Counted from the first letter of the stretch, positions 43,296-52,239 are shown. The stretch: 64,000 nucleotides of DNA from JAWLDA01 sp041686855 (GCA_041686855.1 JAWLDA010000008.1:127240-191239); one strand, 5' to 3'. Notes: generated by a model from the letters alone, not told the origin. Program-made: numbers and translations.

Positions 43296-43817
43296 TCAAT
43301 CGCGTGATATCCTCGTTTTATGGGCACTCACATCAGCGACCATGGTCCACGCGCCCCCAACGGTACCAACCTTTTTAAAACCCAGCCGTTTGTACAGGAA
43401 CAAAGCGTGGTTGTCAGGCTCTACGCTTAGACTCATGCGCATCACACCGCTTCTTTGCGCTTGTATCATCAGTTCTTCAATTAATCGCCTACCGATGCCC
43501 TGCCCTCGCCACTTCGGACACACCCCAATCCCAAGTTCGGGCGTTGCCGGATCCACAAAGCCGTATGAATGCTCATCCTTCGTCCAGTATCGATACCAGG
43601 CGGCGCCGATACGGTCCGCTCTCTTGTCGACAGCGACGATGGCCGTATCTCCTGGGCGCCCCGAACCGTCCAGGATACGCGCAAGGCCCGGCCGCTTCAA
43701 AGCCTCGTCGACAGGTGGACGAGAAACACCCGGACGCCAAAACGCGGCTTCATATAGCATCTTTTGAAGAAAAGTGAGGTCATTCGGAGTTGCCAAGCGT
43801 AGCTCACCATGCCACAT
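43296..43817 (-). CDS. GNAT family N-acetyltransferase
   Basis: 173 residues from the ATG at 43817. Motif A is clear near residue 115 (LGIGVCPKWRGQGIGRRLIEEL), with the R/Q-x-x-G-x-G/A acetyl-CoA loop. It ends LFLYKRLGFKKVGTVGGAWTM, a normal motif B end. The last ten residues probably come from the junction with the integrase remnant. The acceptor substrate cannot be predicted. Confidence 0.82.
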   Translation of the reverse strand: MWHGELRLATPNDLTFLQKMLYEAAFWRPGVSRPPVDEALKRPGLARILDGSGRPGDTAIVAVDKRADRIGAAWYRYWTKDEHSYGFVDPATPELGIGVCPKWRGQGIGRRLIEELMIQAQRSGVMRMSLSVEPDNHALFLYKRLGFKKVGTVGGAWTMVADVSAHKTRISRD

Positions 43818-43938
43818 GCTCCATCTACCTGCCTCACCAACTCCAACTCTCACGCCGTCCAGCATTCTACCGTTAAACGGCCGTGATCATCTCGCCATGC
43901 CGGCAGCTGTCTAACGCGCGCAACCAAGCCCGCCAAGG

Positions 43939-44319
43939 TCAACCTGCCGATTCGTCAGGTTGAAAGATGCCAAAGGTATTCCCTTCCGTGTCGATAAAAT
44001 AGCCCTGCCAGCAAAGGCCCGGAACGGCAAACTTGGGCAAAGCGACCTGCCCCCCGTTATCAGCAATCGCCGTTGCCGTTTTATCGAAATCGTCGACTTC
44101 GACAGAACATACAAAGGCGTTTGTTCCGCACTCGGGCGGGGGCGTATCGGCCGGACGCTTGAGCATACCGCCGGCGGTACCCCCCGTGCGGATGCGCCAG
44201 TACTGGATCGGAAGATCCTCCGCGGCGGGGATGAATTCCCATCCGAACACCGCCTTGTAAAAGTTCGCGGCACGCCGCAAATCGTCTGCTTGAATCTCAA
44301 AATAGATGTATCCGCTCAT
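43939..44319 (-). CDS. VOC family protein
   Basis: 126 residues from ATG at 44319 (AAAGGTG upstream; the longer start is unsupported). Pattern GYIYFEIQADDLRRAANFYK, VFGWEFIPA, then VDDFDKTATAIADNGGQVAL and GYFIDTEGNTFGIFQPDE. This is the common VOC type listed as 'predicted lactoylglutathione lyase-related'. The stop region forms a hairpin with 7-bp arms CAACCTG / CAGGTTG (43941-43963). A GTCTAAC box at about 43,909 may be the core of a decayed attC. Confidence 0.85.
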   Translation of the reverse strand: MSGYIYFEIQADDLRRAANFYKAVFGWEFIPAAEDLPIQYWRIRTGGTAGGMLKRPADTPPPECGTNAFVCSVEVDDFDKTATAIADNGGQVALPKFAVPGLCWQGYFIDTEGNTFGIFQPDESAG

Positions 44320-44385
44320 GGTCGCATCACCTTTCTCGCCATTCTGATTTCTCAAGGTCCGACTATCGTGTATCCTCCGACGAGT

Positions 44386-44988
44386 TTAACTCGCCCCGGA
44401 GCCCGATACCCGCCTCATGATTTCTTGAACCACATCCGTCTTGGCGTCCGCGTACTGCTGGATGTTTTTCCACGTTTTGGCCGCCAGCTTCCTTTTCGTC
44501 TCCTCGTACCGACGCCGGTCATCCTCGTGCCCCCGAAGCCAGTCGCGAAATGCCAGCATCCGGTCGATCTCCTCACATCCCCGGGAGAAAACATGAAGGT
44601 TGCCGTCCGTATCCGGCGTCTTAAGCATACGATGCTGGAACCAATCGGGCTCGCGAATCTTGAGTACGAAACCTTCCTCCTCGAGCGGAGGGACGTAGGA
44701 GGCTTCATCGGCCGAATCGACTACCCCAAGGACCAAATCGATGATCGGCTTCGCGGCTAACCCCGGAACGGACGTCGACCCAACATGCTCGAGAAGGCAT
44801 ACTTTGTCGCCGAGCGCGTTGCGGATCCTTTTCGCCAGTCGTGCAAATGCCTGCGGCCACTCGGGATCGTAGGGAGCCAAATAGATGGAGCGATCAAGAC
44901 GCTCGCGTGCGCTGACCGTTACGGCGTCCAGATAGGCCTCCCTCATGCGAGACTTGTTATCCTGCTTATCTTTCCTACTCGTCGTCAT
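44386..44988 (-). CDS. GrpB family protein (nucleotidyltransferase-like)
   Basis: 200 residues. Core IYLAPYDPEWPQAFARLAKR, then LEHVGSTSVPGLAAKPIIDL (the GSTSV and D of the nucleotidyltransferase fold), RMLKTPDTDGNLHVFSRG and FRDWLRGHEDDRRRYEETK. GrpB proteins share the kanamycin nucleotidyltransferase fold; their biochemical role is not established. The 34-residue N-terminal extension is rich in charged residues. Complete, with no attC between it and the neighbouring VOC gene. Confidence 0.85.
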   Translation of the reverse strand: MTTSRKDKQDNKSRMREAYLDAVTVSARERLDRSIYLAPYDPEWPQAFARLAKRIRNALGDKVCLLEHVGSTSVPGLAAKPIIDLVLGVVDSADEASYVPPLEEEGFVLKIREPDWFQHRMLKTPDTDGNLHVFSRGCEEIDRMLAFRDWLRGHEDDRRRYEETKRKLAAKTWKNIQQYADAKTDVVQEIMRRVSGSGAS

Positions 44989-45076
44989 CTTGCTCTCCGA
45001 TCTCCAACCTTTGGCAATGGAAGCACAAGCAAAGGATCCGTATCACGAAGGTTTAATCGCTGTAAGCGCCTCGCAG

Positions 45077-45523
45077 TTATCCCTTGTCTGCCAGACTCTC
45101 CAAAACCTCAGAGAGCGTTGTGAGCGTCTCTACGGTCTTGACGAATTCGTCTCGACCCATAGCCTCGGCCAGTCGCTCAGCAAATGCGGCGTGCCCGGGG
45201 TCGATACGCCGCACCGCGTCGTACCCGGCCTCGGTAGGCCTTAAGAGCTTGGCCCGGCGGTGTGCCGGATTAGGCAGGAATTCCGCCAGCCCTTGCTCAA
45301 CCAGTCGGTTGGCCAGCCGCTGCACACTCTGACGGGTAATGCCCATCGCACGAGCGATTCCCGCGACAGTCAGCGGCTCCTTGAGCACGGCTCCGAGCAC
45401 CTGCCAGCGGGCAGCCGTCAAGCCCGCCGGCTGGGATAGCTCTTCGGCGACAGACAGGAACTGGCCGTTTAGCCGAAAAACTGTCAGCGCCGCTTTGCTA
45501 AGCAATGCCTGTTCGGAGATCAT
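45077..45523 (-). CDS. MarR family transcriptional regulator
   Basis: 148 residues with the winged-helix core: LTAARWQVLGAVLKEPLTVA, GIARAMGITRQSVQRLANRL (recognition helix), VEQGLAEFLPNPAHRRAKLL (wing). It starts inside the end of the DJ-1/PfpI gene (ATGA overlap), so the two proteins are co-translated. A palindrome TTGACAG-TTTG-CTGTCAA overlaps the promoter of the pair and is the obvious autoregulatory operator. The ligand is unknown; MarR partners of this type often sense oxidants or phenolics. Confidence 0.88.
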   Translation of the reverse strand: MISEQALLSKAALTVFRLNGQFLSVAEELSQPAGLTAARWQVLGAVLKEPLTVAGIARAMGITRQSVQRLANRLVEQGLAEFLPNPAHRRAKLLRPTEAGYDAVRRIDPGHAAFAERLAEAMGRDEFVKTVETLTTLSEVLESLADKG

Positions 45524-46140
45524 CCTTCGACCTCCATGAGCTCAAAAAAACCTGCGGGATCGTGTTGCCCGTACAGCTTATACCACGACGCCAACACGCC
45601 AGGTTCGTAAACTCCGAGCAGTGCCAGCACCTCACGGGCAAACTCAACCGGGGCTACGCCGCTTGCGGTGATGAGAATACCATCGGTTACGGCCGGCTTG
45701 GAAACGTAGAGTCCGCTGCCTTGATAACCCGTAGCCTGCAGCACCTCCGGCGCGTTGCTCGTGTGGCGACGATCGTCGAGCAACCCTTCCATCGCGAGAC
45801 CTGCTGTCGCTCCACAGATCGCCGCGACCGGCACACCGGCATCCAAAAACTGGCGCGCCTTCTTGGCAAACGATTGATTCGCTCCCTCGAGCCAGGTGTC
45901 GGCGCCGGGGAGTATCAACATCGCGCTATCCTCGGGACTCAGCTCATCGAGCCGAACATCCGGCATGATTCGCACACCGCCCATGCTGCTCACCGGATCG
46001 CCGCTCTCACCAACCGTCGAGACTTCGTATCTCCCGGGATCACGCTGCCAATCCGTTTTACGGATGTGTGCGACCGCATACCCAACTTCCCAGTCCGCCA
46101 GCGTATCGTAAACTGCCACGTGCACCATCGCCTTTGCCAT
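45520..46140 (-). CDS. DJ-1/PfpI family protein
   Basis: 206 residues from the ATG at 46140 (AAGGGG eight bases upstream). DJ-1/PfpI fold: VAVYDTLADWEVGYAVAH, the LILPGADTWLEG strand, and nucleophile elbow VAAICGATAGLAMEG with the conserved cysteine near residue 110, followed by LLDDRRHTSN. Related proteins act as chaperones, deglycases or amidases. First gene of an operon with a MarR repressor and its own operator, so it is probably the inducible effector. Confidence 0.88.
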   Translation of the reverse strand: MAKAMVHVAVYDTLADWEVGYAVAHIRKTDWQRDPGRYEVSTVGESGDPVSSMGGVRIMPDVRLDELSPEDSAMLILPGADTWLEGANQSFAKKARQFLDAGVPVAAICGATAGLAMEGLLDDRRHTSNAPEVLQATGYQGSGLYVSKPAVTDGILITASGVAPVEFAREVLALLGVYEPGVLASWYKLYGQHDPAGFFELMEVEG

Positions 46141-46173
46141 CAATCAAACCCCTTTCCCAGGTTTTATGACAGC

Positions 46174-46202
46174 ATGCTACCACATTGACAGTTTGCTGTC
46201 AA
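46174..46202 (-). promoter_or_regulatory. Promoter and MarR-type operator of the DJ-1/MarR operon
   Basis: Minus strand: -35 TTGACA (rc of 46197-46202), 17-bp spacer, -10 TAGCAT (rc of 46174-46179). The perfect palindrome TTGACAG-TTTG-CTGTCAA (46185-46202) covers the -35 and most of the spacer, so a dimer bound there would exclude RNA polymerase. Confidence 0.75.
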
Positions 46203-46311
46203 CAATTTCGCCCGATCAACGAAGCCATCACTTCGCGATTTTTGCGAACATACATTCGCCTTACCGCGGCACAATCCTTTAAAGTACTCAGCCTTTGACG
46301 CCCACCAAATG

Positions 46312-48024
46312 CTAAACAACGCCCCGCAGACGGGCATAAGTCCCGCCCTTTGCCATAAGCTCAGCATGCGACCCCCATTCCTGAATCTTACCGTCGCTCA
46401 AGACGACGATTTTATCTGCATGCCGGACCGTGGACAAACGATGCGCGATAATCAGGGTCGTTCGATCTCGGGAGAGCCGGCTCAGGGATTCTTGAATCTC
46501 TTGTTCCGTCATCGTATCCAAAGCAGAGGTGGCTTCATCAAGGATGAGAATGGGTGGATTCTTTAGGAAAACCCGGGCGATGGAGACTCGCTGCTTCTGT
46601 CCTCCGGATAGTTTGACTCCCCGTTCACCGATGTACGTATCATACCCATCCGGAAGCGACATCGCAAAGTCGTGTATGTGCGCGTTCTTTGCCGCCTGAA
46701 CGAGCTCCGATTCTGTCGCCGTCGGCTTCCCATAAAGGATATTGTCTCGAATCGTACCGGCAAACAAGAATACGTCTTGCTGCACCAGACCGACGCTTTG
46801 GCGCAGTGACTCCAACTGCACGCGCTTTACGTTATGGCCGTCGATCAAGATTTCGCCGTCAGATACATCGTAGAAGCGAGGGATCAGGTGGCACAACGTC
46901 GTCTTTCCCCCACCGGACGGCCCCACAAACGCCACGGTCTCTCCCGGCGAGACCTCAAGATTGACGTGATCCAACACCTCATCTTGATCTCCGTAGTGGA
47001 ACGAGACATCCTTGAAGGTGATCGCTCCTTGGACGTTTTGCAGCTTGACCGCGGACGGATGATCCACGATACGCGGCTCGATCGCCGTCATTTCAAGGAA
47101 CCGCTCAAAGCCGGTCATTCCAAGCTGGTACAAGCGCGTGAAATTCGTCAGCCTCCGAATCGGCTGCAAAATGAAGCTAAAAAACATAAGATAGGCTGTC
47201 AGGTCCGCAAGATCGATCCGACCCATATATGCATAGATGGAACCGGATGCCAAAACGGTCAAATGCAATACGTTGGTGAGAAAACTCATCCCGGCCGTGT
47301 ATTCGGCCTCGGTTCGGTACCCTCGCAGCCGGGCTTTTCGAAACGCCTCGTTGGCCGTGTCGAAGCGATCCTTTTCATATGCTTCATTGGTGAAACTCTT
47401 GGCGACACGAATGCCTGATAAACTCGTCTCCACTTCGGCGCTGACCACTGCCGTCTGACTGCGCTCATAGTGGAGAGCTCTGCTCACCGCAGGCCATCGA
47501 CCGATGGCAAACCAACATAAAATGGGCACAAAGGCAAAGGCGATCAACGTGAGGGTGAGATCGATTCCCGCCAGATACCAAAACGATCCCCCAAGCATCA
47601 ACCCTGCAATGAGCAGGTCCTCCGGACCATGATGCGCAAGTTCCGACACGTCACGCAAATCGTTGATGATCCTCGATAAGAGATGTCCGACCTTGGTATC
47701 ATCAAAGAACTTGAAGTCTAAGGTCTGAAGGTGCTCAAACAGGTCTTTACGCATGGCAAATTCCATGTTGGCCCCAACCGCATGACCCCAATAATCTGTG
47801 GTAAACTGACATACCACATGGACCACATAAAGTCCGAACATCGCCGCCACAAAGAGCATGATGGAGTACAGGTTCAGATTGGGAATAAACTCTTTCATAA
47901 ACAACCGGGTCACCATGGGAAATACCAGATCCACTCCGGCCATGATGCCGGCGCAAGCCAGGTCCAAGGTGAAGAGCTTCCATTCGGGACGGTAATAGGT
48001 GAGGAATTGCTTGAGTGAGTGCAT
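46312..48024 (-). CDS. ABC exporter, fused membrane and ATPase domains
   Basis: 570 residues. Six-helix transmembrane domain (about 15-320), then a complete ATPase domain: Walker A GPSGGGKTT near residue 376, Q-loop LVQQDVFLF, signature LSGGQ near 480, Walker B ILILDEATSALD near 500, H-loop IIAHRLSTV near 532. Half-transporter of the lipid/drug exporter type; works as a dimer. It starts 21 bp after a small membrane protein and is the third gene of a minus-strand operon with an ASKHA-fold kinase-like protein. Substrate unknown. Confidence 0.92.
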   Translation of the reverse strand: MHSLKQFLTYYRPEWKLFTLDLACAGIMAGVDLVFPMVTRLFMKEFIPNLNLYSIMLFVAAMFGLYVVHVVCQFTTDYWGHAVGANMEFAMRKDLFEHLQTLDFKFFDDTKVGHLLSRIINDLRDVSELAHHGPEDLLIAGLMLGGSFWYLAGIDLTLTLIAFAFVPILCWFAIGRWPAVSRALHYERSQTAVVSAEVETSLSGIRVAKSFTNEAYEKDRFDTANEAFRKARLRGYRTEAEYTAGMSFLTNVLHLTVLASGSIYAYMGRIDLADLTAYLMFFSFILQPIRRLTNFTRLYQLGMTGFERFLEMTAIEPRIVDHPSAVKLQNVQGAITFKDVSFHYGDQDEVLDHVNLEVSPGETVAFVGPSGGGKTTLCHLIPRFYDVSDGEILIDGHNVKRVQLESLRQSVGLVQQDVFLFAGTIRDNILYGKPTATESELVQAAKNAHIHDFAMSLPDGYDTYIGERGVKLSGGQKQRVSIARVFLKNPPILILDEATSALDTMTEQEIQESLSRLSRDRTTLIIAHRLSTVRHADKIVVLSDGKIQEWGSHAELMAKGGTYARLRGVV

Positions 48025-48045
48025 TCGATCTGGGTTGCTCCTTGG

Positions 48046-48507
48046 TCAGGGGTTGCTTCCGGCGAAGTTCGAATAAGTAAGGCCTACGTGAACAACGCCG
48101 AAGACGACACTCGTCACAAGGGCTGGGTAGTTACCCTGGTAAAGAGCGACAAGCAAAAAACAGATCGGCGGAAAAGCTGCCATACCGAGCAAAACAGGTA
48201 GACTCGTAACCCCGCCGTAGTACAACACATAAAAGACATAGTACGTCGCGAGTATGACAAAGGCGCCGACGAGAAACATCTTGCCTAGACCTGACCATTG
48301 TGGTGCCCGGACAAGGACCACGATGAGCAAAAAAACCGTTCCGATCCCAAACGTCTTTTCTAAGGTTTCAACCAGTATGGTACCTGAATTTCGCGCAAAA
48401 GGATCGACCTTCGGAGGATGGACCGCCCAGATAATGCCAGGAATCTGCTGCAAGACAACAACGACAAGCCCCACGAGTGAGAATCCGGACGCAAACCAAT
48501 GTGGCAT
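48046..48507 (-). CDS. Small membrane protein in the ABC-exporter operon
   Basis: 153 residues from ATG at 48507 (GGGGGAAGAG just upstream). Four predicted helices: VGLVVVVLQQIPGIIWAV, FLLIVVLVRA, FLVGAFVILATYYVFYVLYY and VLLGMAAFPPICFLLVALY, plus a C-terminal hydrophobic stretch. No family recognised. It lies 25 bp after the kinase-like gene and 21 bp before the ABC exporter, so it is probably a partner or substrate-handling subunit. Confidence 0.65.
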   Translation of the reverse strand: MPHWFASGFSLVGLVVVVLQQIPGIIWAVHPPKVDPFARNSGTILVETLEKTFGIGTVFLLIVVLVRAPQWSGLGKMFLVGAFVILATYYVFYVLYYGGVTSLPVLLGMAAFPPICFLLVALYQGNYPALVTSVVFGVVHVGLTYSNFAGSNP

Positions 48508-48532
48508 CAATCTCTTCCCCCACTCAACAACC

Positions 48533-49429
48533 TCAGGATAGCCAGGACGGCCTCTTTTCGCCAATGAACGCCCAGGCATCGGCGTGAGGGTTGTACTTCG
48601 CAAATCGCGCCAGACCCACCGCATGTTCCCCGACGATGCGGTCAGCGCAGACGCCGCGCGCCCGCAACCCGGTCTCGAGGATTTCCCAAAGCTCCTCATC
48701 TCGGACCGCGCCTCCACCCACGATAACCCTTGGCGGCTCGAGATCCTGTGTATTTCGCCCAAATACGTCACGCGTCCGAACGACGGCATCGGCTGCCTGA
48801 CCGAAGAAACGCCTTGCCTCCGGACTATGAAGCAACGGTTTCATAAGGGGTCCGATGTCGCCCCACCGGGGATCCGATCGTAGGAGAGTGTGTCCGCCAA
48901 GCTTTTCCCGTATCGCCTCGCGCAGCCATGCCCACCGGGCGTTATCGTTTTGATTCGAAAGCGTTACGAGGAACTTGGCGTAAGCCCAACCACACAGCAA
49001 CCACTCAGGCATTTCGGCCGCGACGTCATCTCCGGGCCAGGTAACCGCGTTGAGGCTGTCGACATATACCACCTGCGGCCAGCTCCCGCATCCACCGACC
49101 ACGACATGACCGACCATGTCGGTCAGTCCGTAGATACCCACCACATCGTTGAGAGCCTTGCTTCCAACGACGCTCCAACCCGCCTCGACAAATGCCTCGC
49201 GTACTCCCGTGTGTTCGTAGCAGTAGCCGGACAACCGCACGGGCACCTCACGCAAGCCGCCAAGGCGCGAAAGCAGCACACGCAAGCGAGCGAGCGCCAC
49301 ATCCGGCGTATGTCCATCACCACGCGGCTCTCGCGTACACTCAACGGCCAAAACATAATCCATCGGATCAAGAAGAGCAACACTCATCTGCGAAAAGCCG
49401 CAGTCGATCCCCACCCAGCGACAACGCAA
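48533..49429 (-). CDS. BadF/BadG/BcrA/BcrD-type ATPase or amino-sugar kinase-like protein
   Basis: 298 residues. ASKHA fold: phosphate-1 loop WVGIDCGFSQMSVALLD at residues 5-21, the second loop VVVGGCGSW near 122, and the adenosine loop VIVGGGAVRDEELWEIL near 232. These place it in the BadF/BcrA and N-acetylglucosamine-kinase-like group. The TTG at 49429 is chosen because GGGGGAGG lies nine bases upstream; the longer GTG start lacks spacing. It heads an operon with a small membrane protein and an ABC exporter. The combination hints at uptake or recycling of a sugar or cell-wall fragment, but the substrate is unknown. Confidence 0.75.
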   Translation of the reverse strand: MRCRWVGIDCGFSQMSVALLDPMDYVLAVECTREPRGDGHTPDVALARLRVLLSRLGGLREVPVRLSGYCYEHTGVREAFVEAGWSVVGSKALNDVVGIYGLTDMVGHVVVGGCGSWPQVVYVDSLNAVTWPGDDVAAEMPEWLLCGWAYAKFLVTLSNQNDNARWAWLREAIREKLGGHTLLRSDPRWGDIGPLMKPLLHSPEARRFFGQAADAVVRTRDVFGRNTQDLEPPRVIVGGGAVRDEELWEILETGLRARGVCADRIVGEHAVGLARFAKYNPHADAWAFIGEKRPSWLS

Positions 49430-49493
49430 CGATATCGCCTCCCCCCCATCGTTAGGAATTCTGCAGCCCGCGCCGTTCACCCTCTGATAAGAG

Positions 49494-49517
49494 AGAGCCT
49501 CGCCAAAGCGAGGCTCT
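49494..49517 (-). terminator. Intrinsic terminator hairpin
   Basis: Perfect 10-bp stem AGAGCCTCGC / GCGAGGCTCT with tetraloop CAAA, lying between the methyltransferase gene and the kinase/ABC operon. T-rich flanks are short on both sides, so direction is uncertain. Confidence 0.6.
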
Positions 49518-49616
49518 TGCGGCTTGCATACTAATTAAATGGGGGAGCCGAGCGTCCCAGATGTTGAATCTGCCTTGCTGCGTTTATCACGTCATTATCG
49601 CAGGTCAAATGAGAAG

Positions 49617-49640
49617 CTCTAACGTCCTTTGGTGGTTACT
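49617..49640 (-). repeat. Possible half attC site
   Basis: CTCTAACGTCCTTTGG shares the 11 bases CTAACGTCCTT with complete sites but then diverges, and the opposite arm is not seen. It lies just beyond the stop of the methyltransferase gene, where an attC would be expected. Confidence 0.4.
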
Positions 49641-49643
49641 TTG

Positions 49644-50241
49644 TTACTTCACTGCGCTTACATAGAGTGCCAAGTCCCTATCGGTCGTGTCAATTTCTTT
49701 GAAACGGGCTGCTTCCAATCCTGCCTGCACGGTTTCGATCGTGATGACCTTGCGTGCCGGACCATCAAACGACAGGACAAGTCGTCCGCCGGTCTTTTAG
49801 GACTCGCAGCACTTCTCGCAACCCGGCCGGTTGGTCCGGCCAAAGCTGCATGGAGTTCATCGCGAAAACCTTCGAGAAGGACTCATTAGGAAATGGTATG
49901 TGCTCCACGGTTCCCTTCAGTAGTCTTGCCTTTCCGGTTTTGATTGCGCCGGCGTTGCGACTGCCTGCCATCTTCAACATGACTTCCGAAGGGTCTATGC
50001 CTACGACAAGCCCTTCATGTCCCACAAGCCCCTGCATGAAATGAATCCCGACTCCAGGTCCAAATCCAATCTCTAAAACGATATCATCCTGACAAACATC
50101 AAGAAGCTCCGCGACACGCATGACGATATCGCGTTTTCGTCCACCGGCCATGATTTTGCCACCGAGCCGCCCAAGTATGCCGCTCGGCAATCCGAACGCC
50201 CGCCAAAGGAGTTTGTCGCCGAAGCCCAATCTCCACACCAC
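49644..50241 (-). pseudogene. Class I SAM-dependent methyltransferase, frameshifted near the C-terminus
   Basis: Residues 1-150 are intact: IVLEIGFGPGVGIHFMQG (motif I), VVGIDPSEVMLKMA, AHIPFP-like VEHIPFPNESFSKVFAMNSM and GLREVLRVLK. The rest (GRLVLSFDG, then TVQAGLEAARFKEIDTTDRD and LALYVSAVK) follows in another frame after a shift at about 49,793. Together they give a normal small-molecule methyltransferase of about 200 residues ending at TAA 49646-49644. The fault lies beside short A and G/C runs, so an assembly error is possible; otherwise the motif I-III core remains but the last strands are lost. Confidence 0.75.
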
Positions 50242-50253
50242 CGGATCAAGAAA

Positions 50254-50667
50254 TCACGTCTGGTCTTCTACAACCCGCCGAGAGACGATTTCGACCGGAT
50301 TGCCGTCCGGATCCATGACCCATGCGGCACGCAGTGTCGACAGGAAATCATGCGGCGGACTGACGCTGGGAACTCCCTTATCGATCAACATTGCGTAGAC
50401 TTCGTCCACGTTCTCAGTCCAAAGCACCAACTCGGCCCGCGGTGATCCTCCCGTTCCAAGCGGCAGACCATGCATAGTCTCTCCGGCTTCCTTCGACGCC
50501 AGTCCCAAAGTGAGTGACCCAAGCCTTACCTCAACATGATCCGGTTTGCCCTGTTTTGGCGTGCGAAACGTCTCAACAAACCCAAAGTGCTCCGTGTAAA
50601 AGCGCTCTGCGGTCTCAACATCCTCTACGTAGTAGTTGATAGAAGGATCACTAAATCGAATGGTCAT
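50254..50667 (-). CDS. VOC family protein
   Basis: 137 residues from ATG at 50667, with AGGAGG ten bases upstream. Typical order: RFSDPSINYYVEDVETAERF, FGFVETFRTPKQGKPDHVEV, then RAELVLWTENVDEVYAMLID and AAWVMDPDGNPVEIVSR. Fosfomycin/bleomycin-resistance-like fold; substrate unknown. Overlaps nothing and appears intact. An in-frame extension upstream to 50808 has no ribosome-binding site and overlaps the hydrolase gene. Confidence 0.85.
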   Translation of the reverse strand: MTIRFSDPSINYYVEDVETAERFYTEHFGFVETFRTPKQGKPDHVEVRLGSLTLGLASKEAGETMHGLPLGTGGSPRAELVLWTENVDEVYAMLIDKGVPSVSPPHDFLSTLRAAWVMDPDGNPVEIVSRRVVEDQT

Positions 50668-50774
50668 CTTGTTTACGCCTCCTACTTTCCTCGTCACATT
50701 CTTTCTAGGTAACATCGATTTCGCTCCGCTCGTGTCGTCACGGCGCCGGAAACGTTTCACATGTTGAGCAGACC

Positions 50775-52178
50775 TCACAACGAAAAGAGCTGCCACCAAT
50801 ACGCCCACGGCACAAAGAGGAGCATTCCTATAACTGGAAGGGCAAGTCGGATACGCTCAAACCGGTCGAGCCGTAGACGCCTGCGGTACCAAGCGCTCCC
50901 CAAGGATATTCCGGTTAGGACCAACAACGCGGCAAGGATTTGCAGCACAATCCACTCCACCGGTCGTCCCATGACAACAGCGGCCACGCCTCCTCCGCCT
51001 GTCGCGGCGACATACCCTACCAACATGTAAACGAGCCATGGGACGGCCAGGCCTAACAAAGCCGTGATCCTCGCCCTCCGCCACGTTCGCGACGAATGTG
51101 AACTTCGGTTCCTTCGACGAACCGAAGCTAAGACGTAGCCTCCAAAAGCAAGGTGGAAGGACACAAAAAATCCCATTTGCACTTCCCATCGCGCAAACCC
51201 TCGCGGATCGGTTACCGACGGTCTGGTCGGGTATTCGTCCATCGGAAGCTCACCCACGCTCGGACCAGGAGGATTACCATCCGTTACGTTGCGAATCCAT
51301 GAGGACATCGTCTCTATATATTCGGATGCAAGCTCTGGAGAGGACGTCTGATCGCCGGGTACAACATAACCGGCGTGGTCCGCATTCGAAATGGCGCGCA
51401 GGACATAGTGTTGATTTCCCCCGCGCTCCAATGCCTGCATCATGGCGCGAGCGCTGGTACCGCGAGGCATGATGCGATCGAGTGCGCCCCATAATCCGAG
51501 TATCGGTTGATCGATCTGCTCAAGGACCGCGGTAGGATCGAATCTACCTTCCGGAAATAGCTCTGCGGAAACCAAAAAACTATAGGTACGGGCAACCAGT
51601 GCCCGCAAAGCCCCTTCCGACGTGACACCACTCCGGCGAAGCGCACCCTCCGTAGCCCAGGCACTCTGCTCAGCCGGTCCGACCCCGCCGCCGGCGATCG
51701 TCATCACAAAGGAGACGTCCTCGGACTGGGTAGCGGCAAGCGGCGCTACCCAACCGCCTTCACTAAGCCCCCACAACCCTACTTGATCGGGGTTTACGTC
51801 GCTGCGCTGCTGCAGCATCTCTACTGCAGCTACAGCGTCTTGGGCTAACAGTGCGTAGGAACGTTCTCCGATGGGCGCCGCCGAATAACCTTGTGTACGC
51901 TTGTCGTAGATAAAGGCGACCAGGCCTTCATTGACAAGAGCCTCTGCGACAGCGCGATTTTCGTCTCGTTGCCCGGGACCTGCCCCGTGAACGAGAACAA
52001 CCGCAGGGCGTTTACCATTCGCTTCCGGAGTTAGAACCGTTCCCTGCAGCGTAACATCGCCGCTGCGAAAGCTTACCTCCTCTACGTCAGCGATCTGCGC
52101 TTTGATATCCGGAGGAGACCCGATTCCCAACAGCCACAGTAACACAGCGAAAACAACCAAACCGCGTACGAAATACAT
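50775..52178 (-). CDS. Secreted/membrane alpha/beta hydrolase with C-terminal membrane helices
   Basis: 467 residues. N-terminal signal or anchor (YFVRGLVVFAVLLWLLGIG). Hydrolase domain about 35-310: VVLVHGAGPGQRDENRA, nucleophile elbow GLWGLSEGGWVA (Ser near residue 142), acid in LGLWGALDRIMP and His in ISNADHAGYV. After residue 330 come about four membrane helices (FFVSFHLAFGGYVLA, LLGLAVPWLVYMLVGYVA, IVLQILAALLVLTGISLG and a last one). The catalytic domain should face the outside of the inner membrane. The hydrolase is related to dienelactone hydrolase/acyl-peptidase-like proteins; substrate unknown. Confidence 0.85.
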   Translation of the reverse strand: MYFVRGLVVFAVLLWLLGIGSPPDIKAQIADVEEVSFRSGDVTLQGTVLTPEANGKRPAVVLVHGAGPGQRDENRAVAEALVNEGLVAFIYDKRTQGYSAAPIGERSYALLAQDAVAAVEMLQQRSDVNPDQVGLWGLSEGGWVAPLAATQSEDVSFVMTIAGGGVGPAEQSAWATEGALRRSGVTSEGALRALVARTYSFLVSAELFPEGRFDPTAVLEQIDQPILGLWGALDRIMPRGTSARAMMQALERGGNQHYVLRAISNADHAGYVVPGDQTSSPELASEYIETMSSWIRNVTDGNPPGPSVGELPMDEYPTRPSVTDPRGFARWEVQMGFFVSFHLAFGGYVLASVRRRNRSSHSSRTWRRARITALLGLAVPWLVYMLVGYVAATGGGGVAAVVMGRPVEWIVLQILAALLVLTGISLGSAWYRRRLRLDRFERIRLALPVIGMLLFVPWAYWWQLFSL

Positions 52179-52239
52179 CGCTTATCGCCCCACCTATTTG
52201 GTCACAAACCCTTAAAGTTGTGTCGCCCTATGGGTCAGT

